64,000 nt of DNA from JALYTY01 sp964546935 (GCA_964546935.1 CAZJLJ010000006.1:19393-83392); one strand, 5' to 3'. Positions 35,199 through 43,817 are shown, numbered from the stretch's first letter. Notes: generated by a model not told the origin, from the letters alone. A program made the numbers and translations.

Positions 35199-35924
35199 AT
35201 GAATAATTGGTACGAACCCGGACATGTAGCGATTGTCACCGGGGGTTCGCGAGGGCTAGGACGAGCGCTTACGCGAGAACTGCTCGACAAAGGCCTGTTC
35301 GTCATCATTGACGGACGAGATGAAGAAGCGCTCGCGAAAACGTTCGCGGAACTTGGCGAAACAGAACGACTGATCGCGATTCCGGGCGACGTTGCGGATA
35401 AAAATCACGTTCACGCGCTGGTCGCTGAGGCGAAGCGGCTGGGGCGCTTGGATTTACTGGTAAACAATGCATCGACGCTCGGTGAAACGCCGCTGCCTCG
35501 CATCGATCAACTCTCGGAACCGACATTCGCTCGTTTGTTCGCAGTTAATGTTTTTGCACCGATTCATCTGATTCAACATGCCCTGCCGTTAATGCAGCGA
35601 GGCAGCGATCCGGTAACGGTTGTAAATATCACCTCCGATGCGGGTGTAGAAGCGTATTCCACGTGGGGCGGTTATGGAGCGACGAAAGCTGCGCTAGAGC
35701 ACGTCTCTCGTGTGTTGGCCGCGGAGATCGACGATCCCAATGTAAGGATTTTGGTCGCGGACCCCGGGGATATGGATACGCAAATGCATCGCGACGCAGT
35801 TCCCGGCGCGAATCCGTTGGAGCTGCGAGATCCCACGGATGCAGCTCGCGACCTAATAACGGCCATCGCGGATGTGCGTTCGCGCTTTGAACGTGTTCGG
35901 CTTGGAGCGGTGACCGTAGCGTGA
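35199..35924 (+). CDS. SDR family oxidoreductase, coupled to QueA-like gene
   Basis: 241 aa, classical short-chain dehydrogenase. The cofactor motif is TGGSRGLGRA; DVADKN, LVNNAST and the catalytic Ser (NITSDAG) and YGATKAA (Tyr/Lys) are all present. The stop overlaps the GTG start of the QueA-like gene (GTGA). SDR/QueA-like pairs occur in other bacteria as I recall, but the joint reaction is not established to my knowledge. Substrate unknown. Confidence 0.9.
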   Translation: MNNWYEPGHVAIVTGGSRGLGRALTRELLDKGLFVIIDGRDEEALAKTFAELGETERLIAIPGDVADKNHVHALVAEAKRLGRLDLLVNNASTLGETPLPRIDQLSEPTFARLFAVNVFAPIHLIQHALPLMQRGSDPVTVVNITSDAGVEAYSTWGGYGATKAALEHVSRVLAAEIDDPNVRILVADPGDMDTQMHRDAVPGANPLELRDPTDAARDLITAIADVRSRFERVRLGAVTVA

Positions 35925-36922
35925 CGGCGCAAAACGTTGACGCGCCGGCGATGCGCGAGGCTATCGCGCCGCCGGAGCGCCGCGGCGTCGCGCGTGACGG
36001 CGTGCGAATGCTGGTTACAAATCGCGACAAAGGTATTCACGAGCATGCTCGGTTTTCCGATTTGCCGCGCTTTACGCAGCCCGGCGATCTGTTTGTCGTG
36101 AATGACTCCGCGACATTACCCGCAGCAGTACGTGCGATTCGTGAGAACGGCGAAATGCTGTGGCTCCACGTTGCTACGATGGTCGATTCACGGCTGTGGA
36201 TGGCGGAGCCGCGCGGCACGGTACATCTCGGAGAAGAACTAACGCTGCCGTCGGGAGGTTCCGCGGTCGTAATCGCTCCGGTCGATTCGCAACATCCGCG
36301 CTTGTGGTATACGTGGTTTCAGCTGCCGCTACCGATGAACGCGTACTTGGCAAAGGCCGGCCAGCCGATTCGTTACGGCTACATGCACGAACGGTTTCCA
36401 CTCGCGGATTATCAGACGGTGTTCGCGAGAGTTCCAGGCTCTTCGGAAATGCCGTCGGCTGCGCGGCCCTTCACCGCAGCGGTCGTTCGCGAAATGCGGC
36501 GAGCCGGCGTGCAGTTTGCGCCCATCACGCTGCATTGCGGCGTTTCGAGCTTCGAACAACCCGAACGCCCTGCACCTGAACGCTTCGCGATTTCACCTGA
36601 GACGGCGGAAGCTGTAAATCTCGCGCGGCGCGACGGCCGCCGCGTGGTGGCGGTTGGAACAACGGTCGTTCGTTCTTTGGAAAGCGCAGTACGTGACGAT
36701 GCGGTTGTTGCAGCCTCGGGCTGGACTGAATTGGTAATCGATCCGGGCCATCACTTACGGGCCGTAGATGCGCTCGTTAGCGGTTTCCACGAACCAGGAT
36801 CGACGCATGTCTCGATACTGCGGGCCTTCATGAACGAAGAGCTGCTCGAAAACGCATACGAAGAAGCCGCCGAACACGAGTATTACTACCACGAGTTCGG
36901 CGACATCCACGCTATTTTCTAA
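35921..36922 (+). CDS. QueA-like S-adenosylmethionine:tRNA ribosyltransferase-isomerase paralogue
   Basis: 333 aa from GTG 35921. QueA-type blocks are visible: FVVNDSATLPAAVRAI, SEMPSAARPFTAAVV, ITLHCGVSSFE, VVAVGTTVVRSLESA and SGFHEPGSTHVSILRAF. True QueA adds the cyclopentenyl part of queuosine to tRNA and usually sits near tgt. Here several core motifs deviate (LHCGVSSFE for LHVGLGTF) and the partner is an SDR, so a non-tRNA or modified substrate is possible. It converges end-to-end on the next gene with no bases between stops. Confidence 0.8.
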   Translation: MTAQNVDAPAMREAIAPPERRGVARDGVRMLVTNRDKGIHEHARFSDLPRFTQPGDLFVVNDSATLPAAVRAIRENGEMLWLHVATMVDSRLWMAEPRGTVHLGEELTLPSGGSAVVIAPVDSQHPRLWYTWFQLPLPMNAYLAKAGQPIRYGYMHERFPLADYQTVFARVPGSSEMPSAARPFTAAVVREMRRAGVQFAPITLHCGVSSFEQPERPAPERFAISPETAEAVNLARRDGRRVVAVGTTVVRSLESAVRDDAVVAASGWTELVIDPGHHLRAVDALVSGFHEPGSTHVSILRAFMNEELLENAYEEAAEHEYYYHEFGDIHAIF

Positions 36923-37231
36923 TTACTCGTTGCGAAGTGCCTGTTCGGCCGCTTTTGATACGAGACTCTTAACCGCGTGTTCGAGCCAGCGGGGAGAGGG
37001 TCCGGCATCTTTGGCTTGCACCGTTTGTGCTGTTGCGTTGCTTCCCATAGCCATTTGCTGCGACATCATCGCGGACACGGGAGCGCTTCGTTTGTTCACT
37101 ATTTTGGTGATGTGCGGTGCGGGTGCACCGCCCGAAATCGCAGTGGTGGTCGCTTGCGGCGACGAGCTAGCGGCTTCCGTCACTTGAGTCGACGCCTTCT
37201 CATTGTCTTGTTCGATTACGATGCGTAACAT
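36923..37231 (-). CDS. Small protein of unknown function, downstream of 398-aa protein
   Basis: 102 aa with a perfect AGGAG 6 bp before ATG 37231. After a β-like start (MLRIVIEQDN) comes a long low-complexity Ser/Thr/Ala/Gln region with two Met-rich bits (AMMSQQMAMG), and a C-terminal amphipathic helix WLEHAVKSLVSKAAEQALR. No signal peptide is seen. The start lies 10 bp after the stop of the 398-aa gene, so they form one operon. No family is recognised. Confidence 0.6.
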   Translation of the reverse strand: MLRIVIEQDNEKASTQVTEAASSSPQATTTAISGGAPAPHITKIVNKRSAPVSAMMSQQMAMGSNATAQTVQAKDAGPSPRWLEHAVKSLVSKAAEQALRNE

Positions 37232-37241
37232 GGCCGGCTCC

Positions 37242-38438
37242 TTATAGAGCGCCGAGAATGCAGAAGCGCGCTTCTACATCAACGTCCACCGGAGCAACGT
37301 TCGTAATCGAAATCCAGTACGTAAAGTAATCACCGGATGTTTTCTGCACCTGGACGTTCCATTGCAGTTGCGGGCCGGGGCCATAGACACTCGTTGGGAC
37401 AACCAGCCAGTCGACATCCCAGAGAACGGGCCAGTCGTACGTAAACCATGTCGCCGTGGAATTCGCTCCTACGGTGCCGCGGAATTGAACTCCGCAGATA
37501 GGAAATGTCATTCCGCCCATAAGTGGGAACGGATTGTCGTTCGTGAGTCCGGACGGCGTGCCGACGGGGAAGTACTGCTGCAATAGCGTCATGAACGGCG
37601 TTACCGCATCGGGTTGTCCGGTTAGGTTTTGATACGTTTGTGCCAGAGTTGTCGCACCGGCGCCCACGATTTCTTGCCACGTAAAATCTTCCTGATAACG
37701 TAAGTAATTCAGGAACAGCGTGGAGCAGCCGATCGAGAGGTAGTTGCGGTCCGTCGGATCCGTGATGGTAATGAAGTCGGGCCGGCCGTTGTCGAGCCAG
37801 TAACCCGCGCTTGCATATCCGTCTAATTCAGCGGGATAAAGATCCTCGGCCAATACGCGGGAAAGACCTTCGCCATTGCTGGCTCCGCAGTTATACGGTG
37901 CGCCGGGTTGATCCGCGGAGAATACTTCCACCATCTCCGCAACTTCCAAAAAGCGCGTGTAATCGATATCGAGACCCGGAACGGTCTTCGCGTCTAAGTA
38001 CAGGTCGCCCGCACCGCAACCGTAGTGGTAAGCACCGCCGCCACCCTGTCCCGAAGGGTCGAGTTGCGCGATGATGAGGTTGTACAGTGTTCCCGTTGGA
38101 TTTTCGTTCGTCGGCGTTGAGACCGGCGTCGTTTGAAGGCCATTGAAATACGCCGAGATGGTGTTGTAGTCGTTCTCGCACGTTGCGAGAACGCCGTTTG
38201 CGATGGTTGACCCCGTCGCACCAAGGGTCGTAGCGTCATAGTAAACGCAAAAGTGTGCCGTAGAACCGGCAAACGTGGTGGGATAATCGAGTCCCATCGC
38301 CGCCTTTTTCACCGACGAAATGCGCGCACGCATCGCTTCTTCGGTTCCGGGCTTCGCTATTATGCTCGGTTGACCGAGAATCGCCGGAGGTCTGGTCGAA
38401 CGGGTCGCACCTTGCGTGACATGTTCAGCCGTACGCAT
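37242..38438 (-). CDS. 398-aa protein of unknown function with two-domain build
   Basis: No signal peptide is visible, although the composition (Gly, Thr, Tyr, Asn rich; paired Cys) looks extracytoplasmic. Residues 45-300 show FCVYYDATTLGATGS, YHYGCGAGDLYLD, FLEVAEMVEVFSADQP and NGEGLSRVLAEDLYP. The arrangement of a helical EMVEVF motif followed by NGEGLSR resembles a metalloprotease-like scaffold in which HExxH is missing. The last 110 residues are a β domain (GVQFRGTVGANSTATWFTYDWP to VDVEARFCIL). It may be secreted by another route or be a surface or toxin-like protein. I do not recognise the family. Confidence 0.65.
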   Translation of the reverse strand: MRTAEHVTQGATRSTRPPAILGQPSIIAKPGTEEAMRARISSVKKAAMGLDYPTTFAGSTAHFCVYYDATTLGATGSTIANGVLATCENDYNTISAYFNGLQTTPVSTPTNENPTGTLYNLIIAQLDPSGQGGGGAYHYGCGAGDLYLDAKTVPGLDIDYTRFLEVAEMVEVFSADQPGAPYNCGASNGEGLSRVLAEDLYPAELDGYASAGYWLDNGRPDFITITDPTDRNYLSIGCSTLFLNYLRYQEDFTWQEIVGAGATTLAQTYQNLTGQPDAVTPFMTLLQQYFPVGTPSGLTNDNPFPLMGGMTFPICGVQFRGTVGANSTATWFTYDWPVLWDVDWLVVPTSVYGPGPQLQWNVQVQKTSGDYFTYWISITNVAPVDVDVEARFCILGAL

Positions 38439-38556
38439 GTTGCTTCTCCCGAATGAGGCGACAGGCGCGCGCTTTTCGAAGAATTACGTCGCCCTGCCAT
38501 CTCCGATGCTAGTCCTCAGATATGACAAAGAGAATCGTCCGGAGAGCGCACCTTTG

Positions 38557-39573
38557 CTAGCTCATGACGAGAACCGCACGCGCTTCGATATCGCCGCGTT
38601 TTAAAGACTCCAGCGCTTTCTCGGCCTCTGCAAGCGGAAACGTTTCGACAATCACTTTCACTTTGCCGGCTGACGCTAGTTGCAGCACGTCCAGCATGTG
38701 TTTGCGCGGACCGATAACGGAGCTAACGATTTGCTTTTCGTCGTCGAACGCGACGCGTCCAAGGTCGTGTGCAGCACCATTGACAACGATGCCGCCGTTT
38801 TTCACCGCGGCGAGTGCTTGGCGGAGCATTTCGCCCGACGGTGCGAACACGAACGCCGCATCGATGCCGCCGTTGCTCTGTAGCTCTTTCACGACGTCTT
38901 GCTTCGACGGATCGATCGTGCGAATTGCACCCAGCTCGGAGGCCAGCTCACGATGACGTTCGCCGCGAGCAACGGTAACGAGTTCGGCGCCCGCAAGTCT
39001 TACGAACTGGATCACCATGTGTCCGACGCCACCCATTCCGAAGAGTGCAGCGGTCTTTCCCGGTGAAAGCTGCGCTTTTTGTACGGCGTGGTACGCGGTG
39101 ATGCCCGGGCAGAAGAGCGGTGCCGCTTCGGCATCTTTCAAGTTATCAGGCACGTGATAGGTGTGTTCCGCGTGCGCCAACAGATATTCGGCGTAGCCGC
39201 CGTCGACGTGCTCTCCCGTAATAAGCTTTTTCGGACACAGATTCTCGCGGCCCGTCAAGCAAAATTCGCACGTGAGATCGGTGTACCACAGCGGTTGGAC
39301 GCCGACGCGTTGCCCAAGGGAGAATGTTTTGACGCCGTCGCCGAGTTTTGCCACGGTACCGACGACTTCGTGGCCCGGGATGATCGGTGACTTTGCCGGA
39401 ACGCCGCTATCGACCCAGTCTCCTTCGATCATATGCAAGTTCGAGCGGCACACGCCGCATGCCGTAACCTTGATCAGGAGTTCACCCGCGCCGGGTTCGG
39501 GCACCGGAACATCGCGCAAGTGCAAAGGGTGAGTTTCAATCTTGCCGACGTGGTCTAATTGCATCGCTTGCAT
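38557..39573 (-). CDS. Zinc-dependent alcohol dehydrogenase (MDR superfamily)
   Basis: 338 aa from ATG 39573 (ATG 39585 is an alternative). Catalytic zinc ligands are in ACGVCRSNLH and PGHEVVGTV. The NAD(P) motif is FGMGGVGHMV. The structural-zinc lobe reads DLTCEFCLTGRENLC: three Cys are present, and Asp stands where the first Cys is usual, so that zinc may be weak or coordinated by Asp. It oxidises primary alcohols or reduces aldehydes. The region upstream is free, so the gene is probably monocistronic. Confidence 0.9.
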   Translation of the reverse strand: MQAMQLDHVGKIETHPLHLRDVPVPEPGAGELLIKVTACGVCRSNLHMIEGDWVDSGVPAKSPIIPGHEVVGTVAKLGDGVKTFSLGQRVGVQPLWYTDLTCEFCLTGRENLCPKKLITGEHVDGGYAEYLLAHAEHTYHVPDNLKDAEAAPLFCPGITAYHAVQKAQLSPGKTAALFGMGGVGHMVIQFVRLAGAELVTVARGERHRELASELGAIRTIDPSKQDVVKELQSNGGIDAAFVFAPSGEMLRQALAAVKNGGIVVNGAAHDLGRVAFDDEKQIVSSVIGPRKHMLDVLQLASAGKVKVIVETFPLAEAEKALESLKRGDIEARAVLVMS

Positions 39574-39758
39574 AGCAATCACCATACCGCTCTTACAACA
39601 TTCCGTCGCACATGGCGACGGTTGACCCACTCGAAACTGGCGGATTTCCGACGCGCCCTTACGAAAAGTAAGATTGCATTGGCGAACTACGCTTGCAAAT
39701 AACAAGTAAGTGCGCTAGGATGACGGCAAGCCACTCTCATTCGTAAGCGAGCTGCCGG

Positions 39759-39983
39759 ATGGAACGGTCGCAAGTGCCAGTGTATGAAACAATGGAAAAC
39801 GCCGGTTCTGGGCCCGGGCTCGCCCGCTACGGCGTTGCGACCGCACGCGTGCTGCTCGGATTGATTTTCGTCTTCTTCGGATTGAACGGGTTCCTGCAAT
39901 TTCTGCCCGCGCCGCAATCGATTCCGGGAGCGCAAGTCCTAGCTGGGCTTTTTTTCGCACCGCTTCTGGAACGCAAACCTTAA
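39759..39983 (+). pseudogene. Truncated DoxX-like gene fragment
   Basis: The 74-codon frame has the first helix of a DoxX-like protein, with ARVLLGLIFVFFGLNGFLQF and the following LPAPQSIPGAQ. It then runs out at QVLAGLFFAPLLERKP and a stop, where family members continue for three more helices. The rest is not found in any frame downstream. It sits directly in front of another broken gene (40016), so this stretch appears to be decaying. Confidence 0.6.
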
Positions 39984-40015
39984 CTCCGCGATGTATTTTG
40001 AGAGAGGACGAACTC

Positions 40016-40398
40016 ATGTCGAACGTCACGCCGTTCTTGTGGTTCAACGATCAAGCGGATCCGTCATGACGGCGACGTTCAGCCTCAATGGACAAGACTT
40101 CATCGCGTTAAATGGCGGTCCGCACTTCAGCTTTTCGCCCGCGATCTCGTTCGTTATCAGCTGTGAAACGCAAGAACACGTCGACCACTATTGGGAGAGG
40201 CTCTCAGAAGGTGGAGAAACGAACAGCTGCGGATGGCTGACCGACAAGTTCGGCGTAACGTGGCAAGTCGTTCCCGCGGTTTTAGCGGATCTGCTGAGCG
40301 ACGAAGATGAGGAGAAATCGCAACGCGTGATGCAAGCGATGCTTCAAATGGATAAAATGATCATCGCCGATCTGAAGCAAGCCTACGAGACCGCGTAA
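40016..40398 (+). pseudogene. PhnB-type VOC (glyoxalase/3-demethylubiquinone-like) gene with internal deletion
   Basis: ATG 40016 (GAGAGGACG upstream) gives the normal family start MSNVTPFLWFNDQA and then hits TGA after 17 residues. A different frame takes up at about 40058 with SGSVMTATFSLNGQDFIALN and continues through CETQEHVDHYWERLSEGG, CGWLTDKFGVTWQVVP and MQAMLQMDKM to 40398. The 30-40 residues normally between these blocks (including the FY segment after the first strand) are missing. A deletion not divisible by three has joined the two parts. Unless the assembly is wrong, no full-length product is made. Confidence 0.75.
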
Positions 40399-40407
40399 GC
40401 CTTCGTT

Positions 40408-40878
40408 CTACGCGAGCGAAAGCTCCATGTAAGTGGGGCACGCATACTCAACTTGTCCGTACGGCGCGCACTCCTTGAACCCGAACGAAAGATAAAGCTT
40501 GTACGCCGCCGCTAAGCGAGTTTTATCGGTATCTAGAACAAGGCGTGCGCGTCCGTTCTTTCGGGCAAAATCGATTAACGCGGAGACGAGCGAACGCGCC
40601 AATCCGAGATTGCGAAACGCGGGCCGCACGTACATTTTCTTGATCACTTGCGTCGTCGGATCCAGCTCAACCAGCGCGACGCATCCGCCGGGGCGATCGT
40701 CAACTGTGGCGATGAACGCCGCATTCGGCATGCTGTAGCGATCTTCTAGGTCTTCGAGATCGCGCCTTAAATCGGAGTGGCGCAAATCCGGAGGCAAGGA
40801 CTGCTCATACTCAATAATGAGGTCCCGGAAGGCTTCAAAATCCTGGGCGTTTGTGGCGACGTGTACGTTGGCACTCAT
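40408..40878 (-). CDS. GNAT family N-acetyltransferase
   Basis: 156 aa from ATG 40878. The acetyl-CoA site pattern is seen in KMYVRPAFRNLGLARSLVSAL, and the C-terminal YKLYLSFGFKECAPYG is typical of GNAT domains. The start lies in the 55-bp segment duplicated around the N gap. When the gap is collapsed, the ATG overlaps the TGA of the upstream gene (ATGA). Acceptor substrate unknown; the genes upstream are an exported-type protein and an APC permease. Confidence 0.88.
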   Translation of the reverse strand: MSANVHVATNAQDFEAFRDLIIEYEQSLPPDLRHSDLRRDLEDLEDRYSMPNAAFIATVDDRPGGCVALVELDPTTQVIKKMYVRPAFRNLGLARSLVSALIDFARKNGRARLVLDTDKTRLAAAYKLYLSFGFKECAPYGQVEYACPTYMELSLA

Positions 40879-41062
40879 GTTGCAAATGTATCCGAAGGCA
40901 GCGTGTTNNNNNNNNNNNNNNNNNNNNNNNNNNNNNNNNNNNNNNNNNNNNNNNNNNNNNNNNNNNNNNNNNNNNNNNNNNNNNNNNNNNNNNNNNNNNN
41001 NNNNNNNGTGGCGACGTGTACGTTGGCACTCATGTTGCAAATGTATCCGAAGGCAGCGTGTT
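40853..41062. repeat. 55-bp direct repeat flanking a 100-N gap (assembly overlap)
   Basis: Bases 40853-40907 and 41008-41062 are identical, with 100 N (40908-41007) between. As at 10443, the copies should be merged by deleting 155 bp. This brings the GNAT start and the upstream stop into a 4-bp overlap. Confidence 0.95.
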
Positions 41063-41774
41063 GGGAAACTGCTTGTCTAGGAGGCGGTAGCGCCAGATGC
41101 CATGATGCGTTGCGATCCCGAAGACGCGTAATGTTCCATCGAAGAGTCCATCGGTTTCGATCCAGTAGCCACCTACGTTTGCGTAGTGCTGCTCCACGAT
41201 CCCATGAAAGCCGAACCCAGTCGGCAGGGCGAAACGCAGCATGCAGAACCGCATGGATTGGGCGTCTACGATCACGTCGGTGAGCTTCCCCCGGATCGCC
41301 ATTCGTGCACGAGGCTTGGCCGCGATCCTCAACGTTGTAAATCTGCGGACCCATGATGGATGTGACAGCGATCGTCTTCAGCGCGGCTTTCAGTTCCGCT
41401 GTGTCTTGATCGCGGGACGGTGCCGGGTCTTGCGATTCCAGCATGCCTTCGTGCAGCGCCCGGTAAGCGCCCAACCACGTTGGATCGAAGAACGACCTTT
41501 GAGAAACGTATCGCTTCCCGTCGCCCGCATTCACGATCTCGCTTTCGTAATCAAAAGTGCGATGCCGCAGCGTCCAGGTATCCGGCCTCGAGCCGGCTTG
41601 TATATCTAACCACACTTGGTCATGAACCGTGTAAAGGTTCATTTGGAAGCCTTCACTGCTACTTACAAGACGAAACGTGACATACGGCGGCTGGGGTAAA
41701 TTTGTCATTGCGGCGATGGCTTTGGTGTAGAGGTCTTGCGCTGGCAGCGGATCGGCGCCGATCGATTGAGGCAC
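40875..41774 (-). pseudogene. Frameshifted gene of unknown function (homopolymer indel)
   Basis: From GTG 41774 (16 bp after the permease stop) the frame reads YVTFRLVSSSEGFQMNLYTV to YNVEDRGQASCTNGDPG, then loses sense. If one base is removed from the five-C run at 41288-41292, the frame continues with KLTDVIVDAQSMRFCMLRF to the stop DTFAT, which overlaps the GNAT start once the gap is closed. The joined protein is a β-rich domain of about 248 aa, distantly like the exported protein at 6847. No signal peptide is visible. One extra base in a homopolymer may be a sequencing error, in which case the gene is intact. Confidence 0.65.
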
Positions 41775-41790
41775 GGACCTGTACGTACTT

Positions 41791-43338
41791 TTATTTCGTC
41801 GTCGCGCGATCGGGTCGAGCAAGTGCCTCGTATAGTGCGCCGGCAGCGACGATGATCAGCATGACGAGCAGTGTTACCCAGCCGTAATTGAAGACCGCTC
41901 GACCCCCGGAGAGCGGACCCGGCCAAACGATGTTGAGCAGCATCAGGCCGAGATAAACCATTGCACCGATGGTGACCGGCATGCCCCATTTGCCGAGTGT
42001 AAACACGCCGCTCGGTTTCCAACCGCGACGGCGTGCAATGAACGCCCCTAATACGGTAAGGAAAAACGCCAGGTAGATTCCGGAAGTCGCAAACGAGACC
42101 AACGCATAGAGCGCGGTGACGTTCGCCGGATAGTCAAACCAAAGAATGTGAACGGGTTTGCTCGGATTGACCAGCACAAGCAAGAGGAATGCAAACGGCA
42201 CGATCGTCCCGACGAGGATCGCGTTAGCCGGTGTCCGATAGCGTGGCGAAATTCGACGGATTTGCTGGCTGAACGGAACGGCTCCGTCGCGCGCCAACGC
42301 AAACGCGACGCGAGCACCCGCGCCCTGCACCGCCGTGCCGCAGCTGAAAAACGCAATGATCACCATCACCAGGAAGAAGTCTTGCAACCACGCAGGCAAG
42401 GTTCCGAGAATGGTATTGATGCCCCCATTCACCACGCCGTTGATCCCCGCAGCCGGCGTCGCGAGAAGAAGACCGAGGACCAAAACGAACGATGCAATGC
42501 CGCCGTATAAAAGCGCATTGCGCATGGCTTTCGGAACTTGGCGTTGCGCGTCCAGCGTTTCTTCCGAAATGTCGCCGGCCGATTCAAAGCCGTAGAAAAT
42601 ATAAACGTTCGCCAAGACTGCGACGAGCGCCGCACCGGTCCACCAATGGCCGCCGAAATCTAAACCGAGCGGATTATGTTTTGCCAACTCGACATTTTGC
42701 GTGGAGAAGATGAAGCCTAAGCCGTGATGGAAGCCGTGAATTGCGAGCGCGAGGAAAACGCCGAACGTTCCAATGCTTTCCACGTAGACGCCGAATCGCG
42801 CCACGTGCCCCATGATTTTCGCACCGACCGAATTCAAAATCGCCGAGAGAACGATAATGCCGCCCGTGATAACGAAGATCGTAACGTTGCTTGCGGGATT
42901 AAAATTTGTTTTGAACCAGATGTTCGAGAGCGACGTTATGTAGCCGACGGCGCCTGAATCGACCGAAGCCACCGTTGCTAATAGTGCAAATCCGTAAATC
43001 CAGCCGACGAACCAGCCGTAACGCAGCCCGACGTTGAATTTTCCATACTGATAAAGCGCACCCGAGAGCGGATACTCGCTCGAAAGTTCTCCGAACACGA
43101 GCGCAACGAGCATCATACAACCGACGACGACCGGCATCGTCCAGATATAGCGCGGTCCGCCGGTTGCAAGGCCGAGCGTGAAGAGGGAATAGATGCCCAC
43201 CATCGGGCTTAGGTAACTGAAGGCAACGGCAAAGTTGTCGAAGAGTGAAAGCACTCTCGACAACTCCTGACGATAGCCTAATACGGCTAGACGATTGCTC
43301 TCGCCGGGCTCGATCTCTTGTTCTAGCGCTGCGCCCAC
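41791..43338 (-). CDS. APC superfamily amino acid/amine permease
   Basis: About 515 aa from GTG 43338; upstream in-frame sequence overlaps the preceding gene and has no transporter character. Twelve to thirteen membrane helices are seen. Helix 1 reads FAVAFSYLSPMVGIYSLFTLG, and SSEYPLSGALYQYGKF and YGFESAGDISEETLDAQRQVPKA fit the amino acid/GABA permease (BAT1-like) group. It imports amino acids or polyamines using an ion gradient. It overlaps the NTF2-like gene by 16 bp and precedes the frameshifted gene and GNAT in the same direction. Confidence 0.85.
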   Translation of the reverse strand: MGAALEQEIEPGESNRLAVLGYRQELSRVLSLFDNFAVAFSYLSPMVGIYSLFTLGLATGGPRYIWTMPVVVGCMMLVALVFGELSSEYPLSGALYQYGKFNVGLRYGWFVGWIYGFALLATVASVDSGAVGYITSLSNIWFKTNFNPASNVTIFVITGGIIVLSAILNSVGAKIMGHVARFGVYVESIGTFGVFLALAIHGFHHGLGFIFSTQNVELAKHNPLGLDFGGHWWTGAALVAVLANVYIFYGFESAGDISEETLDAQRQVPKAMRNALLYGGIASFVLVLGLLLATPAAGINGVVNGGINTILGTLPAWLQDFFLVMVIIAFFSCGTAVQGAGARVAFALARDGAVPFSQQIRRISPRYRTPANAILVGTIVPFAFLLLVLVNPSKPVHILWFDYPANVTALYALVSFATSGIYLAFFLTVLGAFIARRRGWKPSGVFTLGKWGMPVTIGAMVYLGLMLLNIVWPGPLSGGRAVFNYGWVTLLVMLIIVAAGALYEALARPDRATTK

Positions 43339-43772
43339 GCCCAGCCCGTTATGCGCCAGCCCTGTGATAGCTTGCGAAGGGCCGCGGTGAAAATCGCCGG
43401 CTCGCTCGTCGGTTTTCCGTGGTCTTTGAACGTGTATGTTGCGGGAACGACGAGATATGCGCGATCGCCGGTGACATTCAGGTGCAGCGGCTTGCCGAGC
43501 GTTACGTGATTCTCGGTGTAATCCGCTTCCTTTACCGCCGCTGCAAAGCCCTTCGCCCAATCGCCGCAGGCCGTTTGGCCCTGCCACTCATGCGGTGGAA
43601 AATCATCGATAACAGAAGCCGGCGTGGCGCAAGCCGCGGCCGACAATGTTAAGTTATTTGTGTTGAGCCCGTTGAAGAACTGATTGACGGGCGCCATAAC
43701 AGCGCCGTTGTCGGACGCGAACGCGGGCGCCGACGAAACAATGAATGCCAGTGCGAATAGCGTGATGCGCAT
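43323..43772 (-). CDS. Exported NTF2/SnoaL-like protein
   Basis: 149 aa with a signal peptide (LFALAFIVSSAPAFAS). The mature part has the cone-shaped NTF2-like fold pattern: PVNQFFNGLNTNNLTLSAA helix, then FPPHEWQGQTACGDWAKGF, DRAYLVVPATYTFKDHGK and a final GWRITGWAWAQR strand. The two Cys could form a disulfide in the periplasm. Function unknown; many relatives are binding proteins or act on small ligands. First gene of the permease operon. Confidence 0.78.
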   Translation of the reverse strand: MRITLFALAFIVSSAPAFASDNGAVMAPVNQFFNGLNTNNLTLSAAACATPASVIDDFPPHEWQGQTACGDWAKGFAAAVKEADYTENHVTLGKPLHLNVTGDRAYLVVPATYTFKDHGKPTSEPAIFTAALRKLSQGWRITGWAWAQR

Positions 43773-43817
43773 TGTACTCTCCGTTCTTTTTTGTCGACGT
43801 TTGCCGCAAGACTTTTG

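Noticed and set aside
43339..43587. Upstream extension of the APC permease frame to 43587.
   Set aside because: It overlaps the signal-peptide-bearing NTF2-like gene and has a low-complexity Arg/Gly-rich composition typical of a shadow frame.
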